Source: Microbulbifer sp. Q7
GTDB lineage: Bacteria; Pseudomonadota; Gammaproteobacteria; Pseudomonadales; Cellvibrionaceae
Assembly (NCBI RefSeq): GCF_001639145.1
Contig: NZ_LROY01000002.1
Span: 342,501 to 406,500, forward strand
Direction: 5' to 3'
DNA: 64,000 nucleotides
The position numbers were made by a program, and so were the translations under genes. This document shows positions 23,888 to 33,960 of the stretch, piece after piece. The first letter of the stretch is position 1, and each line of letters opens with the position of its first letter. A model generated the notes under the pieces. That model saw nothing but the letters and a program-made list of their open reading frames with translations. It was not told the origin of the DNA and did not search any database.

Positions 23888-25348
23888 ATGAAAAAAATAA
23901 AAAACAAGTCTGTTGGGGTTGGTAGCTCCGGTCAAAAAAAATACCGTGCCCATCGCCAGAAAACGTCGGGGGGCGCAGCCGGGCAAAACGCAGCCCACGG
24001 TATTGCCGGTGACGGGAGCCAATGCCCCGAGGCACCCACCCGCGTGTGGATCAATCTTATCGCGCTGGCCATTTCCCTGGCAGCGGTGGTTTGGTTGCGC
24101 GAGTACGGCCAGGACTTCGCGGTAAGAACCCAGTCCCTGGTGGTGGTGGCTGTAGCGTTGGCGCTACCCATCATTGTGCTGGAGTGGCTGTTCCTCAAAC
24201 CCTACCGCAACCCTTCTGCCGGCCTCGACTTCCGCCGTGCCAATTACAGTCTCGGGCGCACCGCACTGAAACTCCTAGGCTTTTATTTAAGTGTGGGCTC
24301 GGTGGCCTTCGTCTACTGGCTGTTCCCCGAGTATCACGGCTCCTTTTACGACAATTACTTCACCGTGGTGAAGGCCGTTCTGCCCTGGTGGATGCTGCTG
24401 GCGGCGCCTTACTTCTACCTGATCGACGGCGCCATGCAGTCGCCTAAAGACAGCTACTGGCAGCTGGGTAGCTGGATAATGGGTAACCGCAAGGGGGTGT
24501 CGGGCAAAGCCATCGGCCAGCTGTATCTGGGCTGGTTAGTAAAGCTTTTCTTTCTGCCGCTGATGTTTGTCTACCTGGGCAACAACCTGAATACGCTGCT
24601 GAATTTTGATTTTGCGCGCTTGTTTGGCAGCTTCAAGGCGGTGTTCGATTTCACGTTCAACTTCCTGTTTTACATCGACTTGCTGTTTGTCACCGTGGGT
24701 TACGTGTGCACCCTGCGGCTATTTGACTCCCACATTCGCACCGCGGAACCGAGCTTTCTCGGTTGGGGTGTGGCACTGATTGGCTACCAGCCGTTCTGGA
24801 GCCTATTTTCCGGTACCTATTTGAAGTACGACGATGCGCCCGCCTGGGGTTACTGGTTCTGGGATACGCCGATGATGTACGGCATCTGGGGCACGGGCAT
24901 CCTGCTGCTGATTGCGATTTATGTGTGGGCCAGTATTCCTTTTGGCATTCGATTTTCGAATCTTACCCACCGGGGCATCCTCACCAATGGCCCCTACCGT
25001 TTTACCAAGCACCCGGCGTACGTGAGTAAAAACCTCTCCTGGTGGATGATCTCAATGCCGTTTATGGTCAGCGCCAGCGGCCCCGAGGCATTGCGACAGT
25101 CGCTGCTGTTATTGTTGGTGAATTTTATTTATTTCATGCGTGCACGCACGGAGGAGCGGCATCTCTCCTGGGATCCCACTTACGTTGCCTATGCCCGTTA
25201 TATCGAGCAGCGTGGCATGTTCGCCGTTCTCGGCCGGTGGTTCCCGCTGTTGCGCTTCGGCAACGGCAGGTTGTTCTATCGCGGTAAGGATGCGCCGGCG
25301 GCGGAGCCGCTGGTAAGTGGTGATCTTTCTCCGGCCAAGCCGGCCTGA
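23888..25348 (+). CDS. Membrane protein with isoprenylcysteine methyltransferase-like C-terminus
   Basis: The 486-residue protein starts with a basic, low-complexity cytoplasmic segment (about residues 1-45) and has eight or more helices. The C-terminal part contains ILTNGPYRFTKHPAYVSKN. This resembles the SAM-binding signature of the isoprenylcysteine carboxyl methyltransferase/PEMT superfamily (GPY-RHPxY). It is followed by EERHLSWDPTYVAYARYIEQRG. The substrate is unknown. It is 16 bases upstream of a GT-C-like protein and may form an operon with it and gtrA. Confidence 0.7.
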   Translation: MKKIKNKSVGVGSSGQKKYRAHRQKTSGGAAGQNAAHGIAGDGSQCPEAPTRVWINLIALAISLAAVVWLREYGQDFAVRTQSLVVVAVALALPIIVLEWLFLKPYRNPSAGLDFRRANYSLGRTALKLLGFYLSVGSVAFVYWLFPEYHGSFYDNYFTVVKAVLPWWMLLAAPYFYLIDGAMQSPKDSYWQLGSWIMGNRKGVSGKAIGQLYLGWLVKLFFLPLMFVYLGNNLNTLLNFDFARLFGSFKAVFDFTFNFLFYIDLLFVTVGYVCTLRLFDSHIRTAEPSFLGWGVALIGYQPFWSLFSGTYLKYDDAPAWGYWFWDTPMMYGIWGTGILLLIAIYVWASIPFGIRFSNLTHRGILTNGPYRFTKHPAYVSKNLSWWMISMPFMVSASGPEALRQSLLLLLVNFIYFMRARTEERHLSWDPTYVAYARYIEQRGMFAVLGRWFPLLRFGNGRLFYRGKDAPAAEPLVSGDLSPAKPA

Positions 25349-25363
25349 TAGGGGGAGCCTGCG

Positions 25364-26818
25364 GTGCTTTTAAATGGCAATCTGAAGGCGGCCGCCAGCC
25401 GGCTGCCTCCCCAGCTACTGCGGATAAATCGGCGTTGGCTTTTGTATGCCGGCCTGTACCTGCTGATCGCGCTGGGTTGCTGGCTGCGTATTGAGCACGT
25501 ATTTACCTATAACCCCATCGACCATATCTGGAGCGATCCGCAGCGGCACTGGGAGCAGGGCACTGAAACCCTGCGCACCGACCCAATGACCCTCACCGAT
25601 CCGGTGATGTATCAGTTGTATATCGGCATCCTCGCCAAACTGACGCTGAAAGAGCCGCTGCTGATTGCGCTGTACACTGCGCTGCTCGCCTGCCTGACCC
25701 CCTGGATCTGGTATCGCTTTGCCCGCGAGCTTTTACCCTCGCGCCTGCAGGCCACGGCCATTTGGGCGGGCATATCACTACTGCCGTCCTGGATTGCCAT
25801 CTATGGCTATTTCATGCAGGAAACCCTATTGCTGCCGTTACTCGGTGCCGCCCTGTACGCCAGCTGGCGATGTCGGCGCAAACAGTCGGTGGCCAGTTTT
25901 CTTCTGATGGTGGTTCTCTGGGTGGCCGCGGGATTGACCCGTGGGATTGCCATTCCTTTTGCCGCCGTGGTCACCACCTGGTTGTGGCTGGTACAGCCAC
26001 AGAAAATCGCCAAGGCGGGCTATAGCCTGATGCTGCTGGGGTTGATCATGGGGCCACTGGCGTATCGCAGTTATTCCGCCATGCACCTGATTGCCCCCCA
26101 CGGTGTGGGCAACCTGAATGCGCTGTACACCCGCTCGGGCAAGCGGGATATTCATATCAGTTACGATCGCGAAGGGGCGCGCTGGACTTACTGGTTTGCC
26201 TCCCCGGCCATGGGGGCCAAGCCATTGGCACCGCTCAGTGACTGGACCTCGAGCCGGGAGGGCAAGGTCTACGCGCATATTGATATCACCAAAGGCAGTG
26301 AAGACTGGCGCGCGGCCATGGCTCGCTACCCGATGACCGCCGAGCGCTATCTGACGCTCGCCGGTGAAAACCTGGTGTATCTGTTTTTTGGGTCCTCCTG
26401 GCCGGATAACAATCGTGCGCGCTGGTTGGAAGCGGTGAATCATCACAGCCGATGGATCTGGGCGCCGGCCACACTGTTCTTACTTCTGGGTACGTTGATT
26501 TTGTGGCGGCGGCTCGGCAATAGCCGCCTTCTCAGCGTACTGATTTTTACCTGGGTGCTGGTGCAAGGATTGTTGCCGATTTCGGTCAACGAGGGGCGCT
26601 ACCGTAAACCGGCGGAAGGGCTGCTGCTGGTGCAGGCCTTTGTATTGGCCGGAGCGCTGCGCCGCAGACGGGCGTATGAGGATAAGGAATCTGGCGAACG
26701 CATGGCGGTCGAAACCGCGGATGCCCGGGGCGAGGGGCCTCCGCCAGTGCAGCCGATAGAAGCACCAAAATTACCGGAATCACCAGAATCACCGGCGCAA
26801 GACCATGTCCCAGCCTGA
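25364..26818 (+). CDS. Polytopic GT-C-like membrane protein
   Basis: The 484-residue protein has around ten hydrophobic helices and an early IDHIWSDPQRHWEQG segment after helix 1. That matches the acidic first loop of GT-C fold glycosyltransferases. The C-terminal 60 residues are a proline/glutamate-rich cytoplasmic tail. It overlaps the following GtrA gene by 14 bases. Together they suggest a lipid-linked sugar transfer system for the cell surface, but the donor and acceptor cannot be deduced. The start is GTG 25364. Confidence 0.65.
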   Translation: MLLNGNLKAAASRLPPQLLRINRRWLLYAGLYLLIALGCWLRIEHVFTYNPIDHIWSDPQRHWEQGTETLRTDPMTLTDPVMYQLYIGILAKLTLKEPLLIALYTALLACLTPWIWYRFARELLPSRLQATAIWAGISLLPSWIAIYGYFMQETLLLPLLGAALYASWRCRRKQSVASFLLMVVLWVAAGLTRGIAIPFAAVVTTWLWLVQPQKIAKAGYSLMLLGLIMGPLAYRSYSAMHLIAPHGVGNLNALYTRSGKRDIHISYDREGARWTYWFASPAMGAKPLAPLSDWTSSREGKVYAHIDITKGSEDWRAAMARYPMTAERYLTLAGENLVYLFFGSSWPDNNRARWLEAVNHHSRWIWAPATLFLLLGTLILWRRLGNSRLLSVLIFTWVLVQGLLPISVNEGRYRKPAEGLLLVQAFVLAGALRRRRAYEDKESGERMAVETADARGEGPPPVQPIEAPKLPESPESPAQDHVPA

Positions 26819-27251
26819 GCCACTAGCGGACGTTCACAGTTCCGAAAAAGATTCCTTCTGGTTGCGGCCCCTGCTGCGTCTTGCCCGCCGGGTTGGCAGC
26901 TTTATGCTGGTGGGCGGTGTGGCGACCGGAGTGCAGTATTTACTGCTGGTTGTGCTGATCGAATGGATGGGGGTTTTCGCCGTTGTCGCATCCGCCACTG
27001 CCTACGGTGTTGCGGCGGTGGTCAGTTATTTGCTGAATTTTTACATGACCTTTCAGGGCCGGGCCGGGCACCGGCAGGCATTGCCCCGCTTTATGGTGGT
27101 GGTGGCCGTGGGTCTGGGGGTGAACACTCTGAGTTTCACCCTGTTACTGATATTTTTCCCTTATCTGGTGGCGCAGCTGGGGGCGACCCTGGTGACTTTG
27201 GTTAGCAACTACCTGCTGCACCAGCGCTGGATTTACCACTCGCGCGTTTAA
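26805..27251 (+). CDS. GtrA family membrane protein
   Basis: The 148-residue protein has four helices in the GtrA pattern: FMLVGGVATGVQYLLLV in helix 1, SYLLNFYMTF between helices 2 and 3, and NYLLHQRWIYHSRV at the C-terminus. GtrA proteins are associated with flipping or transfer of polyprenyl-linked sugars. The overlap with the upstream GT-C-like gene supports a joint role. Confidence 0.88.
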   Translation: MSQPEPLADVHSSEKDSFWLRPLLRLARRVGSFMLVGGVATGVQYLLLVVLIEWMGVFAVVASATAYGVAAVVSYLLNFYMTFQGRAGHRQALPRFMVVVAVGLGVNTLSFTLLLIFFPYLVAQLGATLVTLVSNYLLHQRWIYHSRV

Positions 27252-27255
27252 TCGT

Positions 27256-28113
27256 TTACTCGGACACCAGTCGTAAGGACAGGTCGATGGCCCGCAGGTG
27301 CTTGGTCAGGCTGCCGGATGAAATGTAATCCACTTCCAGGTCAGCCAGCTGCTTTAGTCGCGCTTCGTTCACGCTACCGGAGATCTCGATTTTCGCGCGT
27401 CCTTTCGCCAGCAGCAGAGCCTCGGTGGTCATTTCATCGGTAAATTCGTCGAGCATGATAACGTCGGCGCCGGCATCCAGTGCCTGGCGTAATTCATCGA
27501 GGCTTTCCACTTCCACTTCTACCAGCGCGCCAGGTTTGATCTGGTGCGCCTGGCGCACGGCATTGGCAATACCACCGGCAGCAGCGATATGGTTTTCCTT
27601 GATCAGGAAGGCGTCGTAGAGGCCGATGCGATGATTGCTGCAGCCCCCGCAGAGTACGGCGTATTTTTGCGCAGTGCGCAGACCCGGGATGGTCTTTCGG
27701 GTATCCAGTATCTTGATGTCGGAGCCTTTGGTGAGCGCCGCATAGGCGGCCGCGGTGGTCGCGGTGCCGGATAATGTCTGCACAAAATTCAGGGCACAGC
27801 GCTCACCGGTGAGGATGCTTCGCGCATTGCCGGCCAGCTCAAACAGGGCGCTGTCGGCGGCCACGCGCTCTCCGTCTGCCACATGCCAGATGACCTGCAG
27901 CGTGGGGTCCAGTTGGCGAAATACTTCTTCCACCCAGGCCTGGCCGCAGAATACGCAGTCTTCGCGGGTGATGACCCGGGCGCGGGCCTCGCGGTCTTCG
28001 GGAATCAGTTGCGCGGTGATGTCGCCATCGCCGATATCTTCGGCCAGTGCATCGCGTACGGCGCGCTGTATATCTTGCTGCAGGTTCGGGATGTTCGCAG
28101 TGGCTGGTGTCAT
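27256..28113 (-). CDS. nadC: Nicotinate-nucleotide pyrophosphorylase (carboxylating) NadC
   Basis: NadC converts quinolinate and PRPP to nicotinate mononucleotide in NAD synthesis. The 285-residue protein has the family blocks [13 protein letters not shown] near residue 18 and [17 protein letters not shown] near residue 104. [10 protein letters not shown] near residue 136, [12 protein letters not shown] and EVEVESLDE follow. It is convergent with gtrA, with only four bases between the stops. Confidence 0.96.
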   Translation of the reverse strand: MTPATANIPNLQQDIQRAVRDALAEDIGDGDITAQLIPEDREARARVITREDCVFCGQAWVEEVFRQLDPTLQVIWHVADGERVAADSALFELAGNARSILTGERCALNFVQTLSGTATTAAAYAALTKGSDIKILDTRKTIPGLRTAQKYAVLCGGCSNHRIGLYDAFLIKENHIAAAGGIANAVRQAHQIKPGALVEVEVESLDELRQALDAGADVIMLDEFTDEMTTEALLLAKGRAKIEISGSVNEARLKQLADLEVDYISSGSLTKHLRAIDLSLRLVSE

Positions 28114-28480
28114 GGGGAGTCCTCAACTGTGGCGGAGCGCATACTAGCAAAATGTAGCCTGCTGTCAGCAGCTCGTTGCCACAGGCGCGCCTCGCCGGTT
28201 GTCGGCGGACTGTTGGCGCCTGTGACGACGGTCTCAAATCCAGGTCTGTCACCGGCGATACTATTGTGCTAATGGCGCGCCAGTCCGTAGAATCTACCGT
28301 CGACCTAAATCGGCTGGTCGATGGTGAGCGCTTCGAATGAAACTGTGCGGCGCCCCATCCTATGCAAACAGATAACAAATAATCAGGTTCGCAGGTGGCT
28401 TCCCAGGGCCCTCTGTGGTTGCATCACCCGGTATCCTCCTCTCCCATACAAGAGGCGGCGCCGGCCAAGGCTATGTGGCA
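28114..28480. other. Divergent intergenic region nadC / DUF1631 gene
   Basis: These 367 bases lie between divergent genes. I see short palindromes (for example GGCGCGCC near 28274) but no ORF, RNA gene or clear promoter pair. Confidence 0.4.
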
Positions 28481-30778
28481 ATGAAAGACTCTAACAACGT
28501 GGTATCCATGCAAGGTGCGCTCAAGGAGCAGCATAGAGCGGCAAAAGGCACGCTCAGCCTGCCGCCACCGGTTACCGCTGTGAGGGACAGGGCTCAGGTG
28601 TTGCTTGCGGAGCAGGCCAAGCTGGTATTTGCCAAGGTGGACGATTCATTGTTCGCCATGGCGGAAAAGGCCCACGGCCAGGATGAGCAGGACGGACTGT
28701 TTCAGGCGCTGCGGTTGCTGCGGGTTGAGCGCCGCAAAGTGGTCGAGCGCTTCTCATCGCATCTGGCGGACGCATTTCTTGTGCGCGACGTGCCGGCGGA
28801 CGAGCGCGATGACCCATATTCCGCCGACAATCTTTCATTGGTGCATAATGACGACCTGGAGCAGCTGGTCGCCGTCGACACCATGGTGGCCAATGCGAAA
28901 CGGGATTTTTCAGAGCCACTGACCGAAATCTCGCTGCGCCTGAATACCCTCCTTTCGGTAAAGATCTACGACAAGAACAATCCCCTCGGCCCGGATGCCA
29001 TCTGCGACGCTTTCGTAGAGGCCTGTCGGCCCCTTGACCTGCACATCCGTGCGCGCCTGACCCTGCTCAAGAAGTTTGAGCAGCTGGTTATGGCAAACCT
29101 CGGCAAGTTGTATGAGCAGTGTAACGACCTGTTTGTGGAGCACGGGGTACTCCCGTCGCTAAAGCAGCAGCGTCGCGCCGCGCGTCAGCAACGCCCAAGC
29201 CCTGGTGCTCAGGGCGTCCGCGGCGGACAAGCGACCGCGGGTGCGGCTGCACAGGAGCGCGCCGGTTCCATGTCGACCGGTGGGCACGGTGGCGGGCACG
29301 GCTTACTGCCGCTCGGCGCAGGTGTTGCGCCCATGCCGCCGCAGGATTTGCTGTCTCACCTGGGGGCGTTGCAGAGTCACCTGCCGGAGAATTACGACGG
29401 CGAAGAAATCCAGTTGCTGAACATCAATAGCCTGCTGCAGCAGCGCTTGGTAGAGGGGCGTCAATCTGCCTCTTTGGCCAAGATGGACAGCGACATCATC
29501 AAGCTGGTTGAGATGCTGTTCTCGTTCATTCTCGAGGATCGCAATCTCGCCGAGCCGATCAAGTCCCAGCTGGGTCGGTTGCAGCTGCCGCTTCTCAAGG
29601 TGGCCATCGCTGACAAGTCATTTTTCAGTAAAGGCGGGCACCCGGCGCGCAAGCTGCTGAACGAGCTGGCCGATGCCGCGACCGGCTGGCAGGCCAAAGA
29701 GGGCTATGCAGCGGATCCTCTGTTCAAGCAGATCAGTGAAGTTGTCGCGAAGGTCCTGGCCGAGTTCGATCAGGACATTCATATATTTTCGACGCTGCTG
29801 GAATCATTCCGCGCGTTTATCCTGCGCGAGCGCAAGCGCGCGGAGAAGCTGGAGCGCCGGATCGTCGATGAGGCGGATGGCAAAGCGAAAACCCAGGCCG
29901 CGCGCGCGCGGGTGGCCGCGGTGATGGATGCGCTGACCGCTGAGCGAGACTTGCCCCCGGTGGTTTCTGAGTGGCTCGAAAAAGTCTGGTCAAACATGCT
30001 GTTCCTCACGTGCATCAAGGAAGGGACCGAGAGCGAGAGCTGGAACCGCGATGTGCGCACCGCCCGAGACCTGGTGTGGAGTGTGCACGCGCCCATGCCG
30101 GATAGCCGTAAGCAGCTGCTGGGATTGCTGCCGGCGCTGCAGGAGCGGTTGCGGGCCGGCGTAGAAGCGGTTTCCCTCAGTGCCTTTGATGCCCGTCGCA
30201 TGTTTGCCGGGCTGAAAGACGTGTATCGCGAGCGCTTTGCGCTGGCCCAGCGGCTAGCTGAAGAGCGCACCCGCAAGGCGCGCGAAGCGGTGCGCGACGA
30301 GGTCAGTGAGCAAGTGCGCAGCCAGGCAGCACAAGAAACGCCCGCTCCTGCAGCGGACGTAAAGGCCGATAGCGCCCAGCCGGCTGAAGCGGTGGTCGAG
30401 CTGCCGCAAATGGAAGAGCTGGAACAGGTGGTGGCGCAGGCTGAGGTGGCCCCCGCAGTGGCGGATGAGGTCGAGGCGCTACCGGAAAGCGATTCCCACT
30501 GGCAGCAGACCTTCCGCCTGGCCCAGGGCAGCTGGTTCGAGCTCAAGCGCGGGGATGAAGAGCAGTTCCGCTGTCGTCTGGCGGCCGTTATCAAGGATAT
30601 CGACCAGTTTATCTTCGTTAACCGCAACGGGGCGAAAGTGGCAGAGTTCACTCGTGTCGAGCTGGCACATGCATTGCGCAACGCACAGCTGATGCCATTG
30701 GATGACGGAATGCTGTTTGAGCGTGCCCTGCAGTCGGTGATTGGCACCGTACGCAAGTCGCGTGGTGAAATGAGTTGA
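28481..30778 (+). CDS. DUF1631 family protein, copy 1
   Basis: This is a soluble protein of about 765 residues. An N-terminal helical block contains FAKVDDSLFAMAEKAHGQDEQ, and the strongly conserved central block contains DMLFSFILEDRNLAEPIKSQL-type sequence, then FFSKGGHPARKLLNEL. The C-terminal beta-rich region has RCRLAAVIKDIDQFIFVNRNGAKVAEFT and resembles the PilZ-like tail of DUF1631 proteins. The function of the family is unknown. ATG 28481 is chosen; a GTG at 28415 in frame would add 22 residues. A paralogue with the same architecture follows. Confidence 0.85.
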   Translation: MKDSNNVVSMQGALKEQHRAAKGTLSLPPPVTAVRDRAQVLLAEQAKLVFAKVDDSLFAMAEKAHGQDEQDGLFQALRLLRVERRKVVERFSSHLADAFLVRDVPADERDDPYSADNLSLVHNDDLEQLVAVDTMVANAKRDFSEPLTEISLRLNTLLSVKIYDKNNPLGPDAICDAFVEACRPLDLHIRARLTLLKKFEQLVMANLGKLYEQCNDLFVEHGVLPSLKQQRRAARQQRPSPGAQGVRGGQATAGAAAQERAGSMSTGGHGGGHGLLPLGAGVAPMPPQDLLSHLGALQSHLPENYDGEEIQLLNINSLLQQRLVEGRQSASLAKMDSDIIKLVEMLFSFILEDRNLAEPIKSQLGRLQLPLLKVAIADKSFFSKGGHPARKLLNELADAATGWQAKEGYAADPLFKQISEVVAKVLAEFDQDIHIFSTLLESFRAFILRERKRAEKLERRIVDEADGKAKTQAARARVAAVMDALTAERDLPPVVSEWLEKVWSNMLFLTCIKEGTESESWNRDVRTARDLVWSVHAPMPDSRKQLLGLLPALQERLRAGVEAVSLSAFDARRMFAGLKDVYRERFALAQRLAEERTRKAREAVRDEVSEQVRSQAAQETPAPAADVKADSAQPAEAVVELPQMEELEQVVAQAEVAPAVADEVEALPESDSHWQQTFRLAQGSWFELKRGDEEQFRCRLAAVIKDIDQFIFVNRNGAKVAEFTRVELAHALRNAQLMPLDDGMLFERALQSVIGTVRKSRGEMS

Positions 30779-31283
30779 TGCGCAGCCCGCTTGCCGGTGT
30801 TGCGCTCTCTGTTCACCTGCCTGTTCATCCCTCCGCTCAGCTCCCCGCGCGCCTCCCCCTTGGCTGCCTTTCCGGCAGCCATCTGCCTGACAGATAAATC
30901 ATCTTTTTGCTGGTAAGCATTGCCCGCCATTCTGCGGCACATGCGCTTACATTCACTACTTATCCTGACTTACATGACTTGTGGGCAATTTTCGCCCGTA
31001 TTTGGCGAAATTGGCCCTATTTGGCACTTGCGTGTCGTATTTGTTTGCTGGATATTGAGTACTAGTTCTAATTTTCAAAGGTATGCACGTTAGGGTATAG
31101 CGTCTTGTGCCTTTGTGTAATTGCTGGTTGAGCGGCGCCCCGCAGTCCAAATCCTGTGCGCAGCGAAGACCTGTGAATATGCCGGTTTGCTTCTGTGATT
31201 CCCCGTTGAGGATGTTTGCGGGTCAGAAGTGAATAATTCCGTAGCGAGTACTCTCTGAGTCGATGCCAGGAGGGCAAAGAGCA
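30779..31283. other. Spacer between the two DUF1631 genes
   Basis: These 505 bases contain no supported ORF. They contain a GGCTGCC/GGCAGCC hairpin at 30862-30880 and a longer AT-rich imperfect hairpin at 30983-31017, listed separately. Downstream sequence is AT-rich enough to hold a promoter for the second gene. Confidence 0.5.
30983..31017. other. Imperfect long hairpin upstream of DUF1631 copy 2
   Basis: GGGCAATTTTCGCC pairs with GGCGAAATTGGCCC with one bulge and a mismatch. It could be a terminator for copy 1 or a regulatory structure for copy 2. No T-run follows. Confidence 0.4.
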
Positions 31284-33758
31284 GTGAACAAGGACGATAT
31301 GAATTCGAACATAAACGATCTTTTTGTTATCAATGGTGGTGCTTCAAGTGGGGGGCGGCGAGGGGATACTTCTCGCTCGGGAGCGCACCCTGGCGCCTCA
31401 AGGCAGTTATCCAAAACCGTGAATCTGATCAATCAAAAAGCCATCCAGTGGTTACAGGGGCGCGCGGAAGAAGTCTTTGCCCAGGTAGACGATTCTCTGT
31501 TCACCATGGCAGAGAAGGCGCATCAGCAGGATGAGCAGGACCGCCTGTTTCACGCCATTCGTGCGTTGCGTGTGGAACTCAGCGATGTTGTGGATGGTTT
31601 TTGCGATGGCGTCGAAGAGCGCTTTCGCAATCCGCGCAACGACCACCCGGATGAAGAAGGGGGCGGAAGCCGCGCCTCCCTGAGCAGCCTGACTCTGGTG
31701 AATGATGAAGACCTGGAGCAGCAGGTTGCCATTCGCACCATGATTTCCAATGTCAAACGCGATCATGCGGAGTCGATTGCTGCGCTGTCCTTGCGTTTGG
31801 ATACCCTGCTCCCCTGTAAGGTCTATGACGAGAACCTGCCGCTGGGGCCGGCCGCCATCTGTGCTGCTTTTGCCGAGGTTCTCGACGATGTCGATATCGC
31901 GCTGCGGGCGCGCATGACCGTATTCAAAAAATTTGAGCTGCACCTGATTAACCGGTTAGGTGAGCTGTATGACAGTTGTAATGGGTTGTTGATCGAGCAG
32001 GGCGTGCTGCCCACCATCGAGGATCCTCTGCGTCACCGCAACCGCCCGGGTCGGCCGTCACAGCCGGCGGGGCAGGGCGCGCAAGGCCAAGCGCAGCCGG
32101 CTCAGATGCCTGCGGAAGGCCAAATGTCTGGCGCTTTCCCTACCGGGAACCCGGGGACACCGGGGCATGCCGGTGGCGGCTTCGCGATGCCGGCAGGCAT
32201 GGGGTATAGCGCAGGTTCTGGTACCGGCGGAAGCATGGTTTCCAATGGCGGTTACGGCCTGATGCCCGCGGGCTCAGGTGCTGCGCCCATGCCGACGCCC
32301 ACCCTGGTGCAGCAACTTGGGCAGTTCCAGATGTCCCTGCCGGCCCAGTCGGTGCCCGCAGGTCAGCTGATCAACGTGACCGAGCTGTTGCAGGAGCATT
32401 TGAAAGCCAGCAATCAGAGCGCCTCCCTGCACGAGCTGGACAGCGAGGTTATCCGGCTGGTGGATATGCTGTTTTCCTTCATGCTGGAAGACCGCAACCT
32501 GGCGGAACCCATCAAGGCGCAGTTGATTCGCTTGCAGTTGCCCATGCTCAAGCTGGCGGTCGCGGACAAGGCCTTTTTCAGTAAAGGCGGGCATCCCGCA
32601 CGGCGGTTGCTGAATGAAATGGCGGATGCCGCCATTGGTTGGCAACCGGGTGAAAACTATCTGAATGACCCCCTGTACCGCGAGGTCTGCACCATCGTCG
32701 ATGGCGTGCTCGCAGAGTACGATGAAGACGAGCAGGTGTTCGTTCGCCTGCTGGAAACGTTCCGCGAGTTCTCGGTGCGCGAGCGCAAGCGTGCGGCGGT
32801 AATGGAACGCCGTACCATCGACGAGGCGCAGGGTGCGGCGCGTGTGGAAGCTTCCAAGGCCCGTGTGGCGGCGGTATTCGACGCGCTGACGGCCGATCGT
32901 AAACTGCCGAAAATCGTGCACGAGTGGCTCAGCCGTGTGTGGAGCAGCGTTTTGTTTCGCACCTGCCTGAAAGAGGGCACATCCAGTGGCTTGTGGCGTC
33001 AGCATGTACTCACTGCGCGCGACCTGATCTGGAGTGTGGTGGCGCCAATGCCGGAAAGCAGCGTCAAGCTGCGTCGCCTGCTACCCAATCTCAAGCAGCG
33101 TCTGCAGCAAGGTGCGCAGTCCCTGTCTCTGAGTGCCGGTGACCAGCAGCGGCTGTTGGGTGGGCTGGAGGCACTGTATCAGGAGCGCCAGAAACTGGGT
33201 GAGCGGGTGGAATCCGAGCGGGAACGCAGAACCCGTGAGCGTCTGGTGCAGGAGCTGCGGCGTGAGGCGGATAGCGTGGTGCCTATTCCGGTCGCCGAAA
33301 CGGTGGCAGCGGACATTGTGGAGGAAGATGTATCTCCGGAACTGGATGAAGCGCGCGAGTTGCCACCGGGAGTGAAGGCGCTGCCTGCGGTCGAAGAGAT
33401 TCAGCAGGTGGTCAGCAAAGCCATCGCAGGCGGACCGAAAGGTAAGGACGCCAATGTATCCCCGAAACAGGATGACCACTGGCAGCAGACCTATCACTTG
33501 AAAGACAGCTGGTTCCTGTTGCGTCATCCGGAGAAGTTGCCGATGCGCTGTCGTTTGGCGGCGATTATCAGCGATCTCGATCAGTTTATGTTCGTCAATC
33601 GGCAGGGCGCCAAGGTGGGGGTCTATTCCCGCGCCGAGCTTGCGCAGGCGTTGCGTGACGAAGAACTTATGCCACTGGAGCAGGGCCCTCTGTTTGAGCG
33701 CGCGCTTCAATATGTGGTGGGTAACTGCGGAGAGAGTAAAATCGCCATTACGGTGTAA
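31284..33758 (+). CDS. DUF1631 family protein, copy 2
   Basis: This is a protein of about 824 residues, paralogous to the preceding gene. It has the same N-terminal block (FAQVDDSLFTMAEKAHQQDEQ), central block (FSFMLEDRNLAEPIK, FFSKGGHPARRLLNEM) and C-terminal block (MRCRLAAIISDLDQFMFVNR). Between the first two blocks is a Gly/Pro/Gln/Met-rich linker of about 100 residues, longer than in copy 1. GTG 31284 follows an AGGAGGG at 31268-31274. ATG 31263 and ATG 31299 in frame are alternatives. A terminator follows. Confidence 0.83.
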   Translation: MNKDDMNSNINDLFVINGGASSGGRRGDTSRSGAHPGASRQLSKTVNLINQKAIQWLQGRAEEVFAQVDDSLFTMAEKAHQQDEQDRLFHAIRALRVELSDVVDGFCDGVEERFRNPRNDHPDEEGGGSRASLSSLTLVNDEDLEQQVAIRTMISNVKRDHAESIAALSLRLDTLLPCKVYDENLPLGPAAICAAFAEVLDDVDIALRARMTVFKKFELHLINRLGELYDSCNGLLIEQGVLPTIEDPLRHRNRPGRPSQPAGQGAQGQAQPAQMPAEGQMSGAFPTGNPGTPGHAGGGFAMPAGMGYSAGSGTGGSMVSNGGYGLMPAGSGAAPMPTPTLVQQLGQFQMSLPAQSVPAGQLINVTELLQEHLKASNQSASLHELDSEVIRLVDMLFSFMLEDRNLAEPIKAQLIRLQLPMLKLAVADKAFFSKGGHPARRLLNEMADAAIGWQPGENYLNDPLYREVCTIVDGVLAEYDEDEQVFVRLLETFREFSVRERKRAAVMERRTIDEAQGAARVEASKARVAAVFDALTADRKLPKIVHEWLSRVWSSVLFRTCLKEGTSSGLWRQHVLTARDLIWSVVAPMPESSVKLRRLLPNLKQRLQQGAQSLSLSAGDQQRLLGGLEALYQERQKLGERVESERERRTRERLVQELRREADSVVPIPVAETVAADIVEEDVSPELDEARELPPGVKALPAVEEIQQVVSKAIAGGPKGKDANVSPKQDDHWQQTYHLKDSWFLLRHPEKLPMRCRLAAIISDLDQFMFVNRQGAKVGVYSRAELAQALRDEELMPLEQGPLFERALQYVVGNCGESKIAITV

Positions 33759-33789
33759 GCCTGCCGGGCTCCAGCGTAATGTAATCACC

Positions 33790-33816
33790 AGCCGGGGCTA
33801 GCCCCGGCTTTGTTTT
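33790..33816 (+). terminator. Rho-independent terminator after DUF1631 copy 2
   Basis: AGCCGGGGCT/AGCCCCGGCT is a perfect palindromic stem followed by TTGTTTT, 31 bases after the stop. Confidence 0.85.
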
Positions 33817-33960
33817 ATCTGCCGGGTGGGCGACTGGTGCTCAAAAACTCCACAGCTGGTTCGCTGTGGCTTGGGAAGGCGCTGGTGGCGACTTGTTCTG
33901 GCAGTTATGTCCTCGCTTCCATAGAATATCTCTCTGCTCAATTTCAGCGGAGTCGCATTT

